Part shown: positions 27,351-36,905 of the stretch, piece after piece
Layout of the letters: each line of letters begins with the position of its first letter
Position numbering within the stretch: the stretch's first letter is position 1
Assembly (NCBI GenBank): GCA_903826775.1
Contig: CAIKFU010000066.1
Span: 1 to 63,927, forward strand
Length of the DNA: 63,927 nucleotides
Reading direction: 5' to 3'
Origin: an uncultured beta proteobacterium
GTDB lineage: Bacteria; Pseudomonadota; Gammaproteobacteria; Burkholderiales; Burkholderiaceae
Translations under genes and position numbers: made by a program
The notes under the pieces: model-generated
What the model was told of the DNA's origin: nothing
Seen by the model: the letters and a program-made list of their open reading frames with translations, nothing else
Database searches by the model: none

Positions 27351-27966
27351 TAATAAAGATACCTGGCACTCGTAAATCCCAGTAAATAGCTGCTACACGT
27401 AATCCAAAGATGGATAGCATGCAAACAATTGACCCTTCGTATACATATAACGGGAGAAAATTAAGTATCAGGATGTACATAATGCATCCCAAGGTTACTG
27501 GTATTGCATACAACTCATGCGACATTAGTAAGGTTTTTCTGCCAGCAAGAATATCGCGCAATAAACCACCACCTATTGCCGTTATTACCCCCAAAATTAC
27601 AGGCGCCACCGGATAGCCAAAGTGAAGATTCCAAGCTTTATCTGCTCCCTGTATTGCAAACAATGCAGCGCCAAACCCATCGATATAAAGCATCCAACGA
27701 TAAATCTGAGGTTGAGAAAAAAACGATTCAGCTACAAAGGTGAAGATACTTGCGCCTAATGCTACCCAAACATAAACCGGAAACTCAGCCCAAAATATGG
27801 GAGCCCCTAAAATTAAGTCTCGAACTGTTCCACCGCCTATTGCTGTGATTATTCCCAAAACAAGCACACCGAATAAATCCACACCTCGATCGGCTATTGC
27901 CAATACCCCGGTTACTGCAAAAGCAATAGTTGCCACAATTCCAACCCAAAAACCGAGAGTATCCAT
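27337..27966 (-). CDS. Trimeric intracellular cation channel (UPF0126/YicG) family protein
   Basis: A 209-residue membrane protein with two homologous halves, each about three helices. Each half has the glycine-rich kink motif followed by RD: GIITAIGGGTVRDLILG and GVITAIGGGLLRDILAG. This is the prokaryotic TRIC/UPF0126 fold; homologues form K+-permeable trimeric channels, and some have been linked to glycine transport. The 3' end overlaps the convergent GGT gene by 14 bases. Confidence 0.9.
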   Translation of the reverse strand: MDTLGFWVGIVATIAFAVTGVLAIADRGVDLFGVLVLGIITAIGGGTVRDLILGAPIFWAEFPVYVWVALGASIFTFVAESFFSQPQIYRWMLYIDGFGAALFAIQGADKAWNLHFGYPVAPVILGVITAIGGGLLRDILAGRKTLLMSHELYAIPVTLGCIMYILILNFLPLYVYEGSIVCMLSIFGLRVAAIYWDLRVPGIFITKRR

Positions 27967-28047
27967 ATACCCCTTTGTAACTTACTTGTTCTTTAACGTT
28001 AGATTAAATGCTTGGTGAAATTTTGCATTTGATATACAACTGAATTG

Positions 28048-28572
28048 CTAATTTATTTTTTTGAGTGTATTTGCAAAACGCTGAGCGTTTTTTACATATC
28101 GACCGGCAATATCTTCTAGATTTTTACACTGCTCTTGGTCTAAGGCTTTAACTACTTTTGCAGGAGAACCCAAAATCATTGAGCCGTCAGGAAATTCCTT
28201 TCCCTCGGTTACTAAAGCTCCAGCCCCAACTAAGCAATTTTTCCCAATTTTTGCGCCATTCAGGATAATGGCCCCTATCCCAATTAAGCTTCCATCTCCA
28301 ATTTGACAACCGTGCAACATGACATGATGACCAATCGAAACACGGTCTCCTAAAATCAACTGATACCCAGGATCCGTATGCAAGACGGACGCATCCTGTA
28401 CGTTGCTATCCTCTCCTATCCTAATTAAATCGTTATCTCCTCTTATAACAACCTTGGGCCAGACGCTAGAATTCTTTCCCAAAACAACATTGCCTATTAC
28501 CTCAGCACTGTCGGCAACCCAAGCCCCTTCAGCCAACTGAGGTTTTATACCATTTAGTTCAAAGATTGCCAT
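28048..28572 (-). CDS. Gamma-class carbonic anhydrase family protein
   Basis: A 174-residue left-handed beta-helix protein starting at the ATG at 28572. An upstream in-frame start at 28653 lies inside amt and would add 27 non-conserved residues. Hexapeptide repeats run from about residue 20 to 130, with zinc-ligand histidines in SVLHTD and GHHVMLHGC, as in the YrdA/CaiE/gamma-CA group. Carbonic anhydrase activity is documented for some members only. The gene starts 16 bases after the amt stop, suggesting co-transcription. Confidence 0.9.
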   Translation of the reverse strand: MAIFELNGIKPQLAEGAWVADSAEVIGNVVLGKNSSVWPKVVIRGDNDLIRIGEDSNVQDASVLHTDPGYQLILGDRVSIGHHVMLHGCQIGDGSLIGIGAIILNGAKIGKNCLVGAGALVTEGKEFPDGSMILGSPAKVVKALDQEQCKNLEDIAGRYVKNAQRFANTLKKIN

Positions 28573-28588
28573 TGTCAGATTATAGGCG

Positions 28589-29791
28589 TTACCAATTTGG
28601 CTCACGATCCGGGGTTGACGAAATTCGATGAACGCTAATGTCTGCCCCCTCATACTCTTCCTCTTGAGACATCCTAATTCCCATTGTGGCTTTTATAGCC
28701 CCATAAACAATAAAACCGCCCAAGGATGCGATAGCTACGCCCAACACGCTACCAATTAACTGACCAGTAAAGTTGATGCCTCCCAAACCGCCCAAAGCCT
28801 TAGAGCCGAATATCCCTGCGGCAAGCCCACCCCAAAGCCCACACAAACCGTGCAATGGCCATACGCCTAAAACGTCATCAATCTTCCATCGATTCTGAAC
28901 CAAGGTAAACATCGATACGAATAAACCGCCCGCAATCAAACCAACTACTAAGGCCCCTAATGGATGCATTAAATCTGATCCAGCGCATACCGCAACCAAA
29001 CCAGCTAGAGGACCGTTATAAGCAAAACCCGGATCATTGCGACCAACAATCAAAGCAGACAATGTGCCGCCTACCATTGCCATTAATGAATTCATGGCTA
29101 CTAAGCCACTAATCTTATCAATGCTTTGTGCGCTCATTACATTAAATCCAAACCAACCTACAGCCAGAATCCAGGCGCCAAGAGCTAAAAATGGAATGCT
29201 AGAAGGAGGGTGCGCGGCCACCTGCCCATCCTTACTGTATCGGCCACGACGTGCCCCTAATAAAATTACTGCTGGCAAAGCAATCCACCCTCCCACTGCA
29301 TGAACAACAATTGAGCCAGCAAAATCATGAAATTCATCCCCAGTAAAATCTTTGATCCAAGCTTGAATTCCATAATGCTGATTCCAAGCAATACCCTCAA
29401 AAAATGGATAAAGAAAGCCAACCAATATAAAAGTAGCAATTAACTGAGGATTAAATTTTGCACGTTCTGCAATTCCACCAGAAATAATCGCAGGAATCGC
29501 TGCAGCAAACGTTAATAAGAAGAAAAACTTAACCAATTCATAACCATTTTTTTGAGCCAATACTTCCGCACCCGAAAAAAAATTGATCCCGTAAGCAATG
29601 CTATAACCGATAAAGAAATATGCGATTGTGGAAACTGAAAAATCAACCAAAATTTTCACCAGGGCATTCACCTGATTTTTTTTGCGTACTGTTCCCAGTT
29701 CTAAAAAAGCAAACCCAGCGTGCATTGCAAGCACCATGATGGCGCCCAACAAAATAAATAACGCATCACTTCCTGACTTTAGAGTTTCCAC
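28589..29791 (-). CDS. amt: Ammonium transporter
   Basis: A 400-residue Amt/MEP/Rh channel with 11 predicted helices. The twin pore histidines are His164 (in GSIVVHAVGG) and His314 (WPLHGLCGLWG), and Asp156 precedes the first. The C-terminal tail MGIRMSQEEEYEGADISVH is the region that contacts PII proteins in homologues. No cleavable signal is obvious. There is no glnK beside it, unlike the usual glnK-amtB pair. An NtrC-like palindrome lies 67 bases upstream. It is followed by the gamma-carbonic anhydrase gene. Confidence 0.94.
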   Translation of the reverse strand: METLKSGSDALFILLGAIMVLAMHAGFAFLELGTVRKKNQVNALVKILVDFSVSTIAYFFIGYSIAYGINFFSGAEVLAQKNGYELVKFFFLLTFAAAIPAIISGGIAERAKFNPQLIATFILVGFLYPFFEGIAWNQHYGIQAWIKDFTGDEFHDFAGSIVVHAVGGWIALPAVILLGARRGRYSKDGQVAAHPPSSIPFLALGAWILAVGWFGFNVMSAQSIDKISGLVAMNSLMAMVGGTLSALIVGRNDPGFAYNGPLAGLVAVCAGSDLMHPLGALVVGLIAGGLFVSMFTLVQNRWKIDDVLGVWPLHGLCGLWGGLAAGIFGSKALGGLGGINFTGQLIGSVLGVAIASLGGFIVYGAIKATMGIRMSQEEEYEGADISVHRISSTPDREPNW

Positions 29792-29857
29792 AGAAAATTC
29801 CTTTTTTGATGTTTTTGCATCATTATGGGGATATAAAAACTTTGTTTTTGTGCATAT

Positions 29858-29874
29858 TGCACATTAATGGTGCA
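29858..29874 (-). promoter_or_regulatory. NtrC-type binding site upstream of amt
   Basis: TGCAC-N7-GTGCA with the centre ATTAATG, the same arm length and spacing as enterobacterial NtrC sites. It is 67 bases upstream of the amt ATG. I found no GG-N10-GC sigma-54 promoter between it and the gene; a CATAAT on the minus strand could be a sigma-70 -10. Confidence 0.6.
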
Positions 29875-29979
29875 TTTTTATATTTTTTATAGAAATTCTT
29901 TGAAAAAAATGCCTTCTCAACTAGTTTTAAGACCCTATGGCGCATAAATAATCAGTCCATAGGAATTAAAAACGGAAGT

Positions 29980-30369
29980 TTAAGCAATGCACTCGGTTTG
30001 GATTTCTATTTCTCCAGAAAGCGCTTTGTGAATCGGACACTTGTTTGCAATGTCTTTGAAGCGTTCCTTTTGTTCTTGGTTCAGATCACCAATCAACTGA
30101 ATCGTTCTAATGAATCGCTCGATATTATTTTCTCTCACAATATCGACGGAAATAATCGCATTTTGCAAACTCCACTGCTTGCGTTCTGCATACATTTTTA
30201 ACGTCATACCAGTACACGCCCCTAAAGCGGCGGCTAATAATTCATGAGGGGAAGGACCAGTCCCATCCCCTCCTCGACTTACTTCGGAATCGGACAGGAA
30301 ATGAAGGTCTCCTACTGACAGCCTTTGTTGCAAAGGTCCCGACCCAAACTGAACTTCAACTTTTCTCAT
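29980..30369 (-). CDS. OsmC-family protein
   Basis: A 129-residue OsmC/Ohr-like protein with two redox cysteines, Cys52 in LGACTGMTLK and Cys111 in NKCPIHKAL, at the family positions. The preceding GPSPHELLAAALG motif is typical. OsmC proteins reduce organic hydroperoxides; this short subfamily is mostly uncharacterised. It starts 13 bases after the htpG stop on the same strand, so it is probably co-transcribed with htpG and therefore heat-inducible. A CCTATGG/CCATAGG inverted repeat (29934-29963) follows its stop without a strong T run. Confidence 0.88.
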   Translation of the reverse strand: MRKVEVQFGSGPLQQRLSVGDLHFLSDSEVSRGGDGTGPSPHELLAAALGACTGMTLKMYAERKQWSLQNAIISVDIVRENNIERFIRTIQLIGDLNQEQKERFKDIANKCPIHKALSGEIEIQTECIA

Positions 30370-30382
30370 AACTGCCTTTAGT

Positions 30383-32284
30383 CTATTTCAATAGCAACTG
30401 ATTAATCCTCTTTACAAATCCTGCTGGATCACTCAAATGCCCGCCCTCGGCTAATAAAGCCTGATCAAATAGAATATTTGACCATTCATCAAACTGACTG
30501 TCATCGTACTTTAGCTTTAATAGCAATGGGTGTTCTGGGTTAATTTCCAAAATTGGTTTGCTGTCTGGAGCTTGCTGCCCTGCGGCTTTTAACATGCGAA
30601 GTAAATTTCCTGACAATTCATTCTCATCAGCCACTAAACAAGCAGGGGAGTCTGTCAAACGGAAGGTTACCCGAACATCTTTGGCCTTATCAGCAAGCGC
30701 AACTTTCATTCGATCAAGCAATTCCTTAAACTGCTTTTCAGTTTCTTCATGCTCCTTCTTTTCAGACTCATCTGCCAAGCTATCCAAATCTAGACCGCCT
30801 TTCGCAACAGAGACCAATTGCTTGCCATCAAATTCATGAACAAACGAAAGCATCCACTCGTCTACCCGATCCGAAAGCAATAAAACTTCGACCCCTTTCT
30901 TGCGGAAGATTTCTAAATGCGGACTGTTTTTTGCTGCATTAAATGTTTCACCAGTCACGTAATAAATCTTGTCCTGACCTTCTTTTAATCTTAAGATGTA
31001 ATCAGCGAGCGAAACGGTTTGCTCAATTTGGTCGGTTCTAGTACTAGAAAACCGCAAAAGCTTTAAGAGCCTCTCTTGATTAATCTGATCCTCACCAACG
31101 CCCTCTTTCAAAACCTGACCAAATTCTTTCCAAAATATCTGATATTTCTCTTTTTTAGCCTCATCCTCACTATTAGCCAACTCTTCGAGCATACTCAGCA
31201 CTCTTTTTGTTGAGCTTTCACGAATAATTTTTACATCGCGCGATTCTTGCAAAATTTCACGAGAAACGTTTAACGGAAGATCAACAGAATCAATCACGCC
31301 AGTTACGAATCGTAAATAGGTAGGCATAAGCTGCTCAGCGTCTTCCATGATAAAGACTCGCTTAACGTATAACTTGATGCCACCCCGCTTGTTGCGATCC
31401 CATAAATCAAAAGGGGCATGAGCTGGTACAAACAACAACTGAGTAAACTCACTGCGACCTTCAACTCGATTATGGGAATACGTCAATGGCTTTTCAAAAT
31501 CATGGGATAAATGCTTGTAAAACTCGTCATACTGTTCTTCCGTGATCTCTGATTTGGAGCGGGACCACAATGCACTTGCCTGATTGACGCTTTCAAACTC
31601 GTCTTTAACGATTTGCTCTTTCTTCTCTTCATCCCACTCTTCTTTGCGCATTAGTATTGGCAAGGAAATGTGGTCAGAATATTTCCGGATAATGGACTTC
31701 AGTTGATACGAGGATAAGAAATCATCCTCGCCTTCACGCAAATGCAAGGTAATTGCCGTTCCACGTTCTGGTCGAATAATTGATTCCACGGTAAATTCCC
31801 CCGAGCCATCCGACTCCCAACGAACTCCTTCGGCTGGACTTAAATCTGCCCGACGAGTTTCAACGGTAATCCGATCAGCAACGATAAATGCCGAGTAAAA
31901 TCCCACGCCGAACTGCCCAATCAATGCTGCATCTTTTTGCTGATCTCCTGAAAGCTTCGAAAAGAACTCTTTGGTTCCAGATTTCGCAATAGTGCCAAGG
32001 TTGGAAATCACCTCATCTCGACTCATTCCGATCCCGTTATCAGAAATCGTTACCGTCCTTGTTGGTTTATCAAAACCAACCTTAATGGATAACTCCGTAT
32101 CGTCGCCATACCAATCTGGGTGGGTCATCCCTTCAAAACGCAATTTATCGGATGCATCAGATGCATTCGAAATTAACTCGCGTAAAAATATTTCCTTGTT
32201 TGAATACAAGGAATGAATCATTAACTGAAGAAGTTGTTTTACTTCAGCCTGAAACCCTAAAGTCTCTTTCGTTGCTACTGTCAT
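30383..32284 (-). CDS. htpG: Chaperone HtpG (Hsp90)
   Basis: A 633-residue Hsp90 from the ATG at 32284, with AAAGGA upstream; a longer frame start at 32314 lacks one and falls at the predicted transcription start. The N-terminal ATPase motifs are [23 protein letters not shown] ([16 protein letters not shown]), ISDNGIGM and [11 protein letters not shown]. The middle domain contains [13 protein letters not shown] and the C-terminal dimer domain ends near RINQLLLK. It is a cytosolic ATP-dependent chaperone. A sigma-32 type promoter lies directly upstream. Confidence 0.96.
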   Translation of the reverse strand: MTVATKETLGFQAEVKQLLQLMIHSLYSNKEIFLRELISNASDASDKLRFEGMTHPDWYGDDTELSIKVGFDKPTRTVTISDNGIGMSRDEVISNLGTIAKSGTKEFFSKLSGDQQKDAALIGQFGVGFYSAFIVADRITVETRRADLSPAEGVRWESDGSGEFTVESIIRPERGTAITLHLREGEDDFLSSYQLKSIIRKYSDHISLPILMRKEEWDEEKKEQIVKDEFESVNQASALWSRSKSEITEEQYDEFYKHLSHDFEKPLTYSHNRVEGRSEFTQLLFVPAHAPFDLWDRNKRGGIKLYVKRVFIMEDAEQLMPTYLRFVTGVIDSVDLPLNVSREILQESRDVKIIRESSTKRVLSMLEELANSEDEAKKEKYQIFWKEFGQVLKEGVGEDQINQERLLKLLRFSSTRTDQIEQTVSLADYILRLKEGQDKIYYVTGETFNAAKNSPHLEIFRKKGVEVLLLSDRVDEWMLSFVHEFDGKQLVSVAKGGLDLDSLADESEKKEHEETEKQFKELLDRMKVALADKAKDVRVTFRLTDSPACLVADENELSGNLLRMLKAAGQQAPDSKPILEINPEHPLLLKLKYDDSQFDEWSNILFDQALLAEGGHLSDPAGFVKRINQLLLK

Positions 32285-32322
32285 ACCAAAATCCTTTTTT
32301 AAATTTAGTACCAATTTTCTCT

Positions 32323-32350
32323 ATGTTGGGCTACATTTTCTGATTTCAAG
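32323..32350 (-). promoter_or_regulatory. Sigma-32 heat-shock promoter of htpG
   Basis: On the minus strand CTTGAAA (32350-32344), a perfect sigma-32 -35 element, is followed after 13 bases by CCCAACAT (32330-32323), close to CCCCATNT. The predicted start is about 30 bases before the htpG ATG. Confidence 0.78.
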
Positions 32351-32402
32351 GGCCGCCATAATGCAACCAAGTCGTCCATAATAATCAACAAGTCATTGAA
32401 AA

Positions 32403-32813
32403 TTAAGGGGAATGTGGTTTTGTGTGTTTTTTGGCAATAGGATAATTTCCCTTTTTCCATGCACTAAAACCCCCCTCCAAATGGCAAACTCGTGGCACGC
32501 CCATTCTCTGCAACGTTTCGGCAGCTAAAGCGGATCTCCAAGCGGATGCGCAATAGAGCACCAAACGTTTTCCCGAACCAAAAACTGGCTTGTAATATGG
32601 GCTGTCTGGATCAACCCAAAACTCCAACATCCCTCGTGGTGCATGTATTGCATCGGGAATCATTCCTTCCCGTTCCAATTCCCGTATATCCCGTATATCG
32701 ACGAATACTGAGTCATCGTCATGCAAAAATCCGTTTGCCTCTTCTATGCAAACCGTTTCCACTGTTGACATGGCATTGTCAATTAACTCCTTAAAACCAA
32801 TTTTTAATTTCAT
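32403..32813 (-). CDS. Rhodanese-domain protein
   Basis: A 136-residue single rhodanese domain starting at the ATG at 32813, preceded by GGAGA; the frame extends 11 codons further without a better site. The active-site loop is CASAWRS with Cys88 (LVLYCASAWRSALAAETL), preceded by VFVDIRDIRELEREG and IPDAIHAPRGML. Rhodaneses transfer sulfane sulfur; the partner is unknown. It is in tandem upstream of htpG, and the heat-shock promoter lies between the two genes. Confidence 0.9.
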   Translation of the reverse strand: MKLKIGFKELIDNAMSTVETVCIEEANGFLHDDDSVFVDIRDIRELEREGMIPDAIHAPRGMLEFWVDPDSPYYKPVFGSGKRLVLYCASAWRSALAAETLQRMGVPRVCHLEGGFSAWKKGNYPIAKKHTKPHSP

Positions 32814-32895
32814 ACTATCTCCAAAGCTATCAAGGAATTTCCACATTCATTAGAAAAATTTTGTTTACTAATACCGCTACTGATAAGATTCAACG

Positions 32896-34158
32896 ATGAA
32901 CTTTACCCCTACTGAGCTTGGCGCAAGTATTATTTTTTTAATTGCGGTTATACATACTTTTTGCACCTCTTATTTTGAACGCTTAGCAAATCAAAATCCA
33001 GACCATGCAGGTTTATGGCATTTGCTTGGAGAAGTAGAGATAGTATTTGGTTTTTGGGCTTCAATTCTGATTATCTTCATGTGGCTAAGCAACAACCTAA
33101 CCACCGCTAAAGAATACGCCAATAGCCGTAACTATACGGAAGCTTTATTTGTATTTGCCATTATGGTTGTTGCTGGCAGTAAGCCAATTTTAGATTTTGC
33201 CAATCAAATACTCAATATGTTGAGTAAAGCAATTCAAGCCGTCTTTCGCATTAGGCAGGCTCCAGCTCTTTATTTTCTTACATTAAGCATTACTCCGCTT
33301 TTAGGCTCCCTTATTACTGAACCTGCCGCCATGACTTTATCGGCATTTTTACTACGGGATTTGGTATACCGACATAAACCATCCACGTTGCTAATGTTTG
33401 GAACTCTTGGCGTTTTATTTGTCAATATTTCGATCGGCGGAACCCTCACAAATTTTGCTGCTCCCCCTGTTTTAATGGTTGCATCTACTTGGAACTGGGA
33501 TAGCGCATTTATGTTTAGCCATTTTGGGCTCAAATCCTGTGTGGCCATTTTCATAAATGCCCTGACCATTACCCTCCTTTTTCGCAATCAATTGACTGAA
33601 CCGCAGCAAATGATGCTAACTAAAAAAACCCCTTTGATCGTTACATTGATTCATCTACTTTTTTTAATCGGAATAGTTGGTGTAGCCCATGATCCAGTAA
33701 TATTTATTTGGCTCTTATTATTTTTTATTGGTTATGCTGCCGCTTATCCGAAATATCAAAACCCCCTAATATTGCGCGAAGCACTCCTAGTTGGTTTTTT
33801 CCTTGCTGGATTGGTTGTATTGGGCGGCCTACAAAGTTGGTGGCTTCAGCCGATCTTGGAACAAATGAGCCCAACAGCGGCTTTTTATGGCAGCCTAACT
33901 CTTACAGCAATTACTGATAATGCAGCATTAACTTATCTCGGGTCATTGGTCAATGGAACATCGTTGGAATTTAAGCTAGCCTTAGTCAGCGGAGCTGTTG
34001 CAGGCGGTGGGTTAACTGTCATTGCAAATGCTCCAAACCCAGCAGGAATTGCCATATTAAGAAGCTATTTCCCAAATGCAGCAGTTTCTGCTAGCTTCCT
34101 TCTGCTTGCAGCAATACCTCCCACCATAATCACAATTTTTGCCTATCAACTTCTTTAA
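32896..34158 (+). CDS. Putative Na+/H+ antiporter (PF07399-like)
   Basis: A 420-residue membrane protein with about 11 helices. It begins with a soluble-looking HTFCTSYFERLANQNPDHAGLWHLLGEVEIVFGFW segment, then repeats of ion-transporter style: LGSLITEPAAMTLSAFLLRD and later SLTLTAITDNAALTYLGSLVNG, each containing a broken-helix-like TEPA or TDNA motif, as in the ion transporter superfamily. I place it in the putative Na+/H+ antiporter family; transport has not been shown to my knowledge. It is divergent from the rhodanese gene and followed 55 bases later by miaB. Confidence 0.8.
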   Translation: MNFTPTELGASIIFLIAVIHTFCTSYFERLANQNPDHAGLWHLLGEVEIVFGFWASILIIFMWLSNNLTTAKEYANSRNYTEALFVFAIMVVAGSKPILDFANQILNMLSKAIQAVFRIRQAPALYFLTLSITPLLGSLITEPAAMTLSAFLLRDLVYRHKPSTLLMFGTLGVLFVNISIGGTLTNFAAPPVLMVASTWNWDSAFMFSHFGLKSCVAIFINALTITLLFRNQLTEPQQMMLTKKTPLIVTLIHLLFLIGIVGVAHDPVIFIWLLLFFIGYAAAYPKYQNPLILREALLVGFFLAGLVVLGGLQSWWLQPILEQMSPTAAFYGSLTLTAITDNAALTYLGSLVNGTSLEFKLALVSGAVAGGGLTVIANAPNPAGIAILRSYFPNAAVSASFLLLAAIPPTIITIFAYQLL

Positions 34159-34213
34159 GCGTTATCGCTTAGAATAACCCCCTCGCCCCCAGCTATAAAC
34201 CTGAGAACGGCAC

Positions 34214-35560
34214 ATGAAAAAGCTTTACATCAAAACTTTTGGCTGTCAAATGAACGAGTATGACTCGGGCAAAATGGCCGACATCCTCCACGCCAATGGA
34301 GGCATGGAAACCACTGAAGATCCGGCAGACGCTGACGTTATTTTGCTGAATACCTGCTCTATCCGAGAAAAGGCACAAGATAAGGTTTTTTCTGATCTTG
34401 GGCGACTAAGAGAATTAAAAAAAATTAAACCTCATCTTGTCATTGGTGTCGGAGGTTGCGTTGCCAGCCAAGAAGGCAAGCAAATAATTAGTCGAGCTCC
34501 ATACGTTGATCTGGTATTTGGACCGCAAACTCTTCACAGGCTTCCCGATCTAATTTCCCAGAGACTTCATACCGGCATTTCACAAGTTGACGTCTCGTTT
34601 CCGGAAATAGAAAAGTTCGATCATCTTCCAGTTTCAAGGCAAACGCGCGGCTCAGCATATGTTTCAATCATGGAGGGGTGTTCAAAATACTGCAGTTATT
34701 GCGTGGTTCCCTACACCCGAGGCGAAGAGGTTTCTCGTCCATTTGATGATGTATTAACTGAAGTGGCAGGACTTGCATCTCAAGGCGTTAAAGAGATTGT
34801 TTTGCTTGGTCAGAATGTAAATGCCTATCTTGGAAAAATGGGATCCACAAAGGACTTAGCAGATTTTGCATTGTTAATTGAATACATTTCTGAAATTCCT
34901 GGGGTTGAACGCATTCGATTCACCACTAGCCATCCTAAGGAGTTTTCTCAAAGATTAATAGACGTCTATTCCAAAGTTCCTAAGCTAGTAAGCCATCTAC
35001 ATTTACCTGTTCAGCATGCTTCTGACAAGATCTTATCGGCAATGAAGAGGGGATATTCATTCTTAGAATATAAAAGCATAATTCGCAAAATGCGAATTGC
35101 CCGCCCTAATCTCTGTCTTTCAAGCGATTTTATCGTAGGCTTTCCAGGCGAAACCGATGCTGACTTCAGTAAACTATTGGATATGGTTGAAGAACTTAAG
35201 TTTGATAACAGCTATTGCTTTATTTTTAGCCCGCGTCCAGGCACCCCGGCAGCAAATTTAATTGATGAGACTCCATACACAACTAAATTAAAACGTTTGC
35301 ATCAATTATTAGCAAAGATTGATTTACAAGCAAACGCAATTAGTAAAAGCATGCTCAACAGCAAAGAAACTATTTTAATTGAAGGCTTGGCCAAAGATGG
35401 CATCAATCTTCAGGGTCGGACTGAAAATAACAGGATTATTCATATTCAATCACCGGAAAAAAACATTGAATCATGGATTGGCTCGATGGTTGATATTCGC
35501 GTTACGGAAGTTTTATCGCACACATTAAGAGGTGAGCTTATTGATGTCGGCATTAAATAA
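34214..35560 (+). CDS. miaB: tRNA-2-methylthio-N6-isopentenyladenosine synthase
   Basis: A 448-residue radical-SAM methylthiotransferase. N-terminal UPF0004 domain cysteines are in [24 protein letters not shown] and GVGGCVASQ; the radical-SAM cluster CxxxCxxC is CSKYCSYC; a TRAM domain forms the C-terminus. It adds the 2-methylthio group to i6A37 of UNN-decoding tRNAs. ybeY follows with an overlap; the phoH gene that normally sits between the two is absent here. Confidence 0.95.
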   Translation: MKKLYIKTFGCQMNEYDSGKMADILHANGGMETTEDPADADVILLNTCSIREKAQDKVFSDLGRLRELKKIKPHLVIGVGGCVASQEGKQIISRAPYVDLVFGPQTLHRLPDLISQRLHTGISQVDVSFPEIEKFDHLPVSRQTRGSAYVSIMEGCSKYCSYCVVPYTRGEEVSRPFDDVLTEVAGLASQGVKEIVLLGQNVNAYLGKMGSTKDLADFALLIEYISEIPGVERIRFTTSHPKEFSQRLIDVYSKVPKLVSHLHLPVQHASDKILSAMKRGYSFLEYKSIIRKMRIARPNLCLSSDFIVGFPGETDADFSKLLDMVEELKFDNSYCFIFSPRPGTPAANLIDETPYTTKLKRLHQLLAKIDLQANAISKSMLNSKETILIEGLAKDGINLQGRTENNRIIHIQSPEKNIESWIGSMVDIRVTEVLSHTLRGELIDVGIK

Positions 35561-36014
35561 ATTGAAGCTGAATATAGAGGTGCAATTTGCAAGCGCAGCC
35601 ATTGAAAAAAAAATGGCTGAAATTGCTCCGTTCCCGCTCTTAAAAAAATGGGTTAAAACTGCAATCAGGATAAATGGGCAACTTACACTGCGATTTGTTA
35701 ATCACGCTGAAAGTAGAAGGTTAAATTTCCATTTTAGAAAAATTGATAAAGCAACTAATGTGCTAACTTTTCTTTACGATGTTTCTCAACAGTCTGTCAG
35801 CGCCGATATTGTGCTTTGCCTGCCGGTAATTTCTAGGGAAGCAAAAACACAAAAAAAAATGATGCATTCCCATTTAGCCCACATGATTATTCACGGCTGC
35901 CTTCATGCCCAAGGTTACGATCATGAAGAAGAAAAAGATGCCCACACAATGGAAACGAAAGAAGTTGCTCTTTTAGATAGCCTAGGGTTTGCTAGCCCCT
36001 ATCTTGCCCTGTAA
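35544..36014 (+). CDS. ybeY: Endoribonuclease YbeY (rRNA maturation factor)
   Basis: A 156-residue protein from the ATG at 35544, with AGAGGTGA 8 bases upstream; a GTG at 35532 is an alternative. The zinc motif H3xH5xH is intact in [19 protein letters not shown]. The ATNVLTFLY and [10 protein letters not shown] segments are the usual substrate-side motifs. YbeY acts in 16S rRNA 3'-end maturation and ribosome quality control. It overlaps the miaB 3' end by 17 bases and is followed by corC. Confidence 0.93.
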   Translation: MSALNKLKLNIEVQFASAAIEKKMAEIAPFPLLKKWVKTAIRINGQLTLRFVNHAESRRLNFHFRKIDKATNVLTFLYDVSQQSVSADIVLCLPVISREAKTQKKMMHSHLAHMIIHGCLHAQGYDHEEEKDAHTMETKEVALLDSLGFASPYLAL

Positions 36015-36058
36015 GTATTAATTCTTCATCTGAAATAATTCTAAGCTATTCTTCTAGG

Positions 36059-36898
36059 ATGTCTGAACCAAACAAATCTTTTCTTGAGCGTCTGACTGAT
36101 TTCTTAACGTCTCAGCCAGCAAGCCCAGTTATGCGCCGGCAAGAGCTTATAAACACACTAAGGGAAGCGCAAACAGAAGGGCTAATTGGAGCAGATGCCC
36201 TCTCAATGATTGAGGGTGTATTTCAAGTTAGCGAACTTTCAGCAAGAGATATCCTACTTCCTCGTGCTCAAATTGACTGGATTGACATCAATTCTCCAAT
36301 GCCTCAAATTATTGCAACCGTTATTTCAGCTGCCCATTCCCGCTTTCCTGTTTTTGAGGGTGCCCGTGACAAGGTAATCGGGATACTGCTCGCTAAAGAC
36401 TTGCTTCGTTACTCTACAGAAAAAGATTTTCAAATAAGGGATTGGCTAAGGCCGGTTGTCTTTATTCCTGAATCAAAACGCCTTAGCGTCTTACTTCGAG
36501 ATTTTAGAGATAATCGCAATCACTTAGCAATTGTTGTAGATGAATATAGCAATGTTGCCGGCATCATCACAATTGAAGATGTTCTAGAGCAAATCGTTGG
36601 CGATATCGAGGATGAACATGATATAGATGAAGAAGCTGACAATATCATTACCCTTAAAAATGGAGATATACGAGTTAAAGGAATTACCGAAATAGAACAA
36701 CTGAATCTGGCTCTTGGCACCCACTTCGAGCTAACGGATATAGAAACCGTTGCCGGACTTGTAATTCAAACCCTTGGTCGAGTACCTAAATTTGGCGAGC
36801 GAATTCAAATTGGTGATATTGAATTTGAAATTCAGCGCGCAGACCCAAGGCAAGTTCATATTCTCCTTGCTCGACGTATTCCAACAAAATTTGACTGA
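36059..36898 (+). CDS. corC: CBS-domain protein CorC (HlyC/CorC family)
   Basis: A 279-residue cytoplasmic protein without membrane helices. It has a leader ending in SARDILLPRAQIDWI, two CBS domains (about residues 65-190, with FPVFEGARDKVIGILLAKDLL and NHLAIVVDEYSNVAGIITIEDVLEQIVGDIEDEHD) and a C-terminal CorC_HlyC domain (about 205-279). E. coli YbeX/CorC is linked to Mg/Co efflux and to ribosome metabolism. It sits in the usual ybeY-corC-lnt order; lnt starts 7 bases after its stop. Confidence 0.92.
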   Translation: MSEPNKSFLERLTDFLTSQPASPVMRRQELINTLREAQTEGLIGADALSMIEGVFQVSELSARDILLPRAQIDWIDINSPMPQIIATVISAAHSRFPVFEGARDKVIGILLAKDLLRYSTEKDFQIRDWLRPVVFIPESKRLSVLLRDFRDNRNHLAIVVDEYSNVAGIITIEDVLEQIVGDIEDEHDIDEEADNIITLKNGDIRVKGITEIEQLNLALGTHFELTDIETVAGLVIQTLGRVPKFGERIQIGDIEFEIQRADPRQVHILLARRIPTKFD

Positions 36899-36905
36899 GG
36901 GTTTC

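Noticed and set aside
29800..29857. Sigma-54 promoter for amt
   Set aside because: I looked for GG-N10-GC on the minus strand between the NtrC-like box and the start; none is present.
29934..29963. CCTATGG/CCATAGG inverted repeat after the OsmC gene as terminator
   Set aside because: It has a 16-base loop and no T run on the minus strand; kept only as a comment.
36774..36905. N-terminal extension of lnt back into corC
   Set aside because: The extension reads corC sequence out of frame; the TTG at 36906 with GAGGG and the normal Lnt length fit better.
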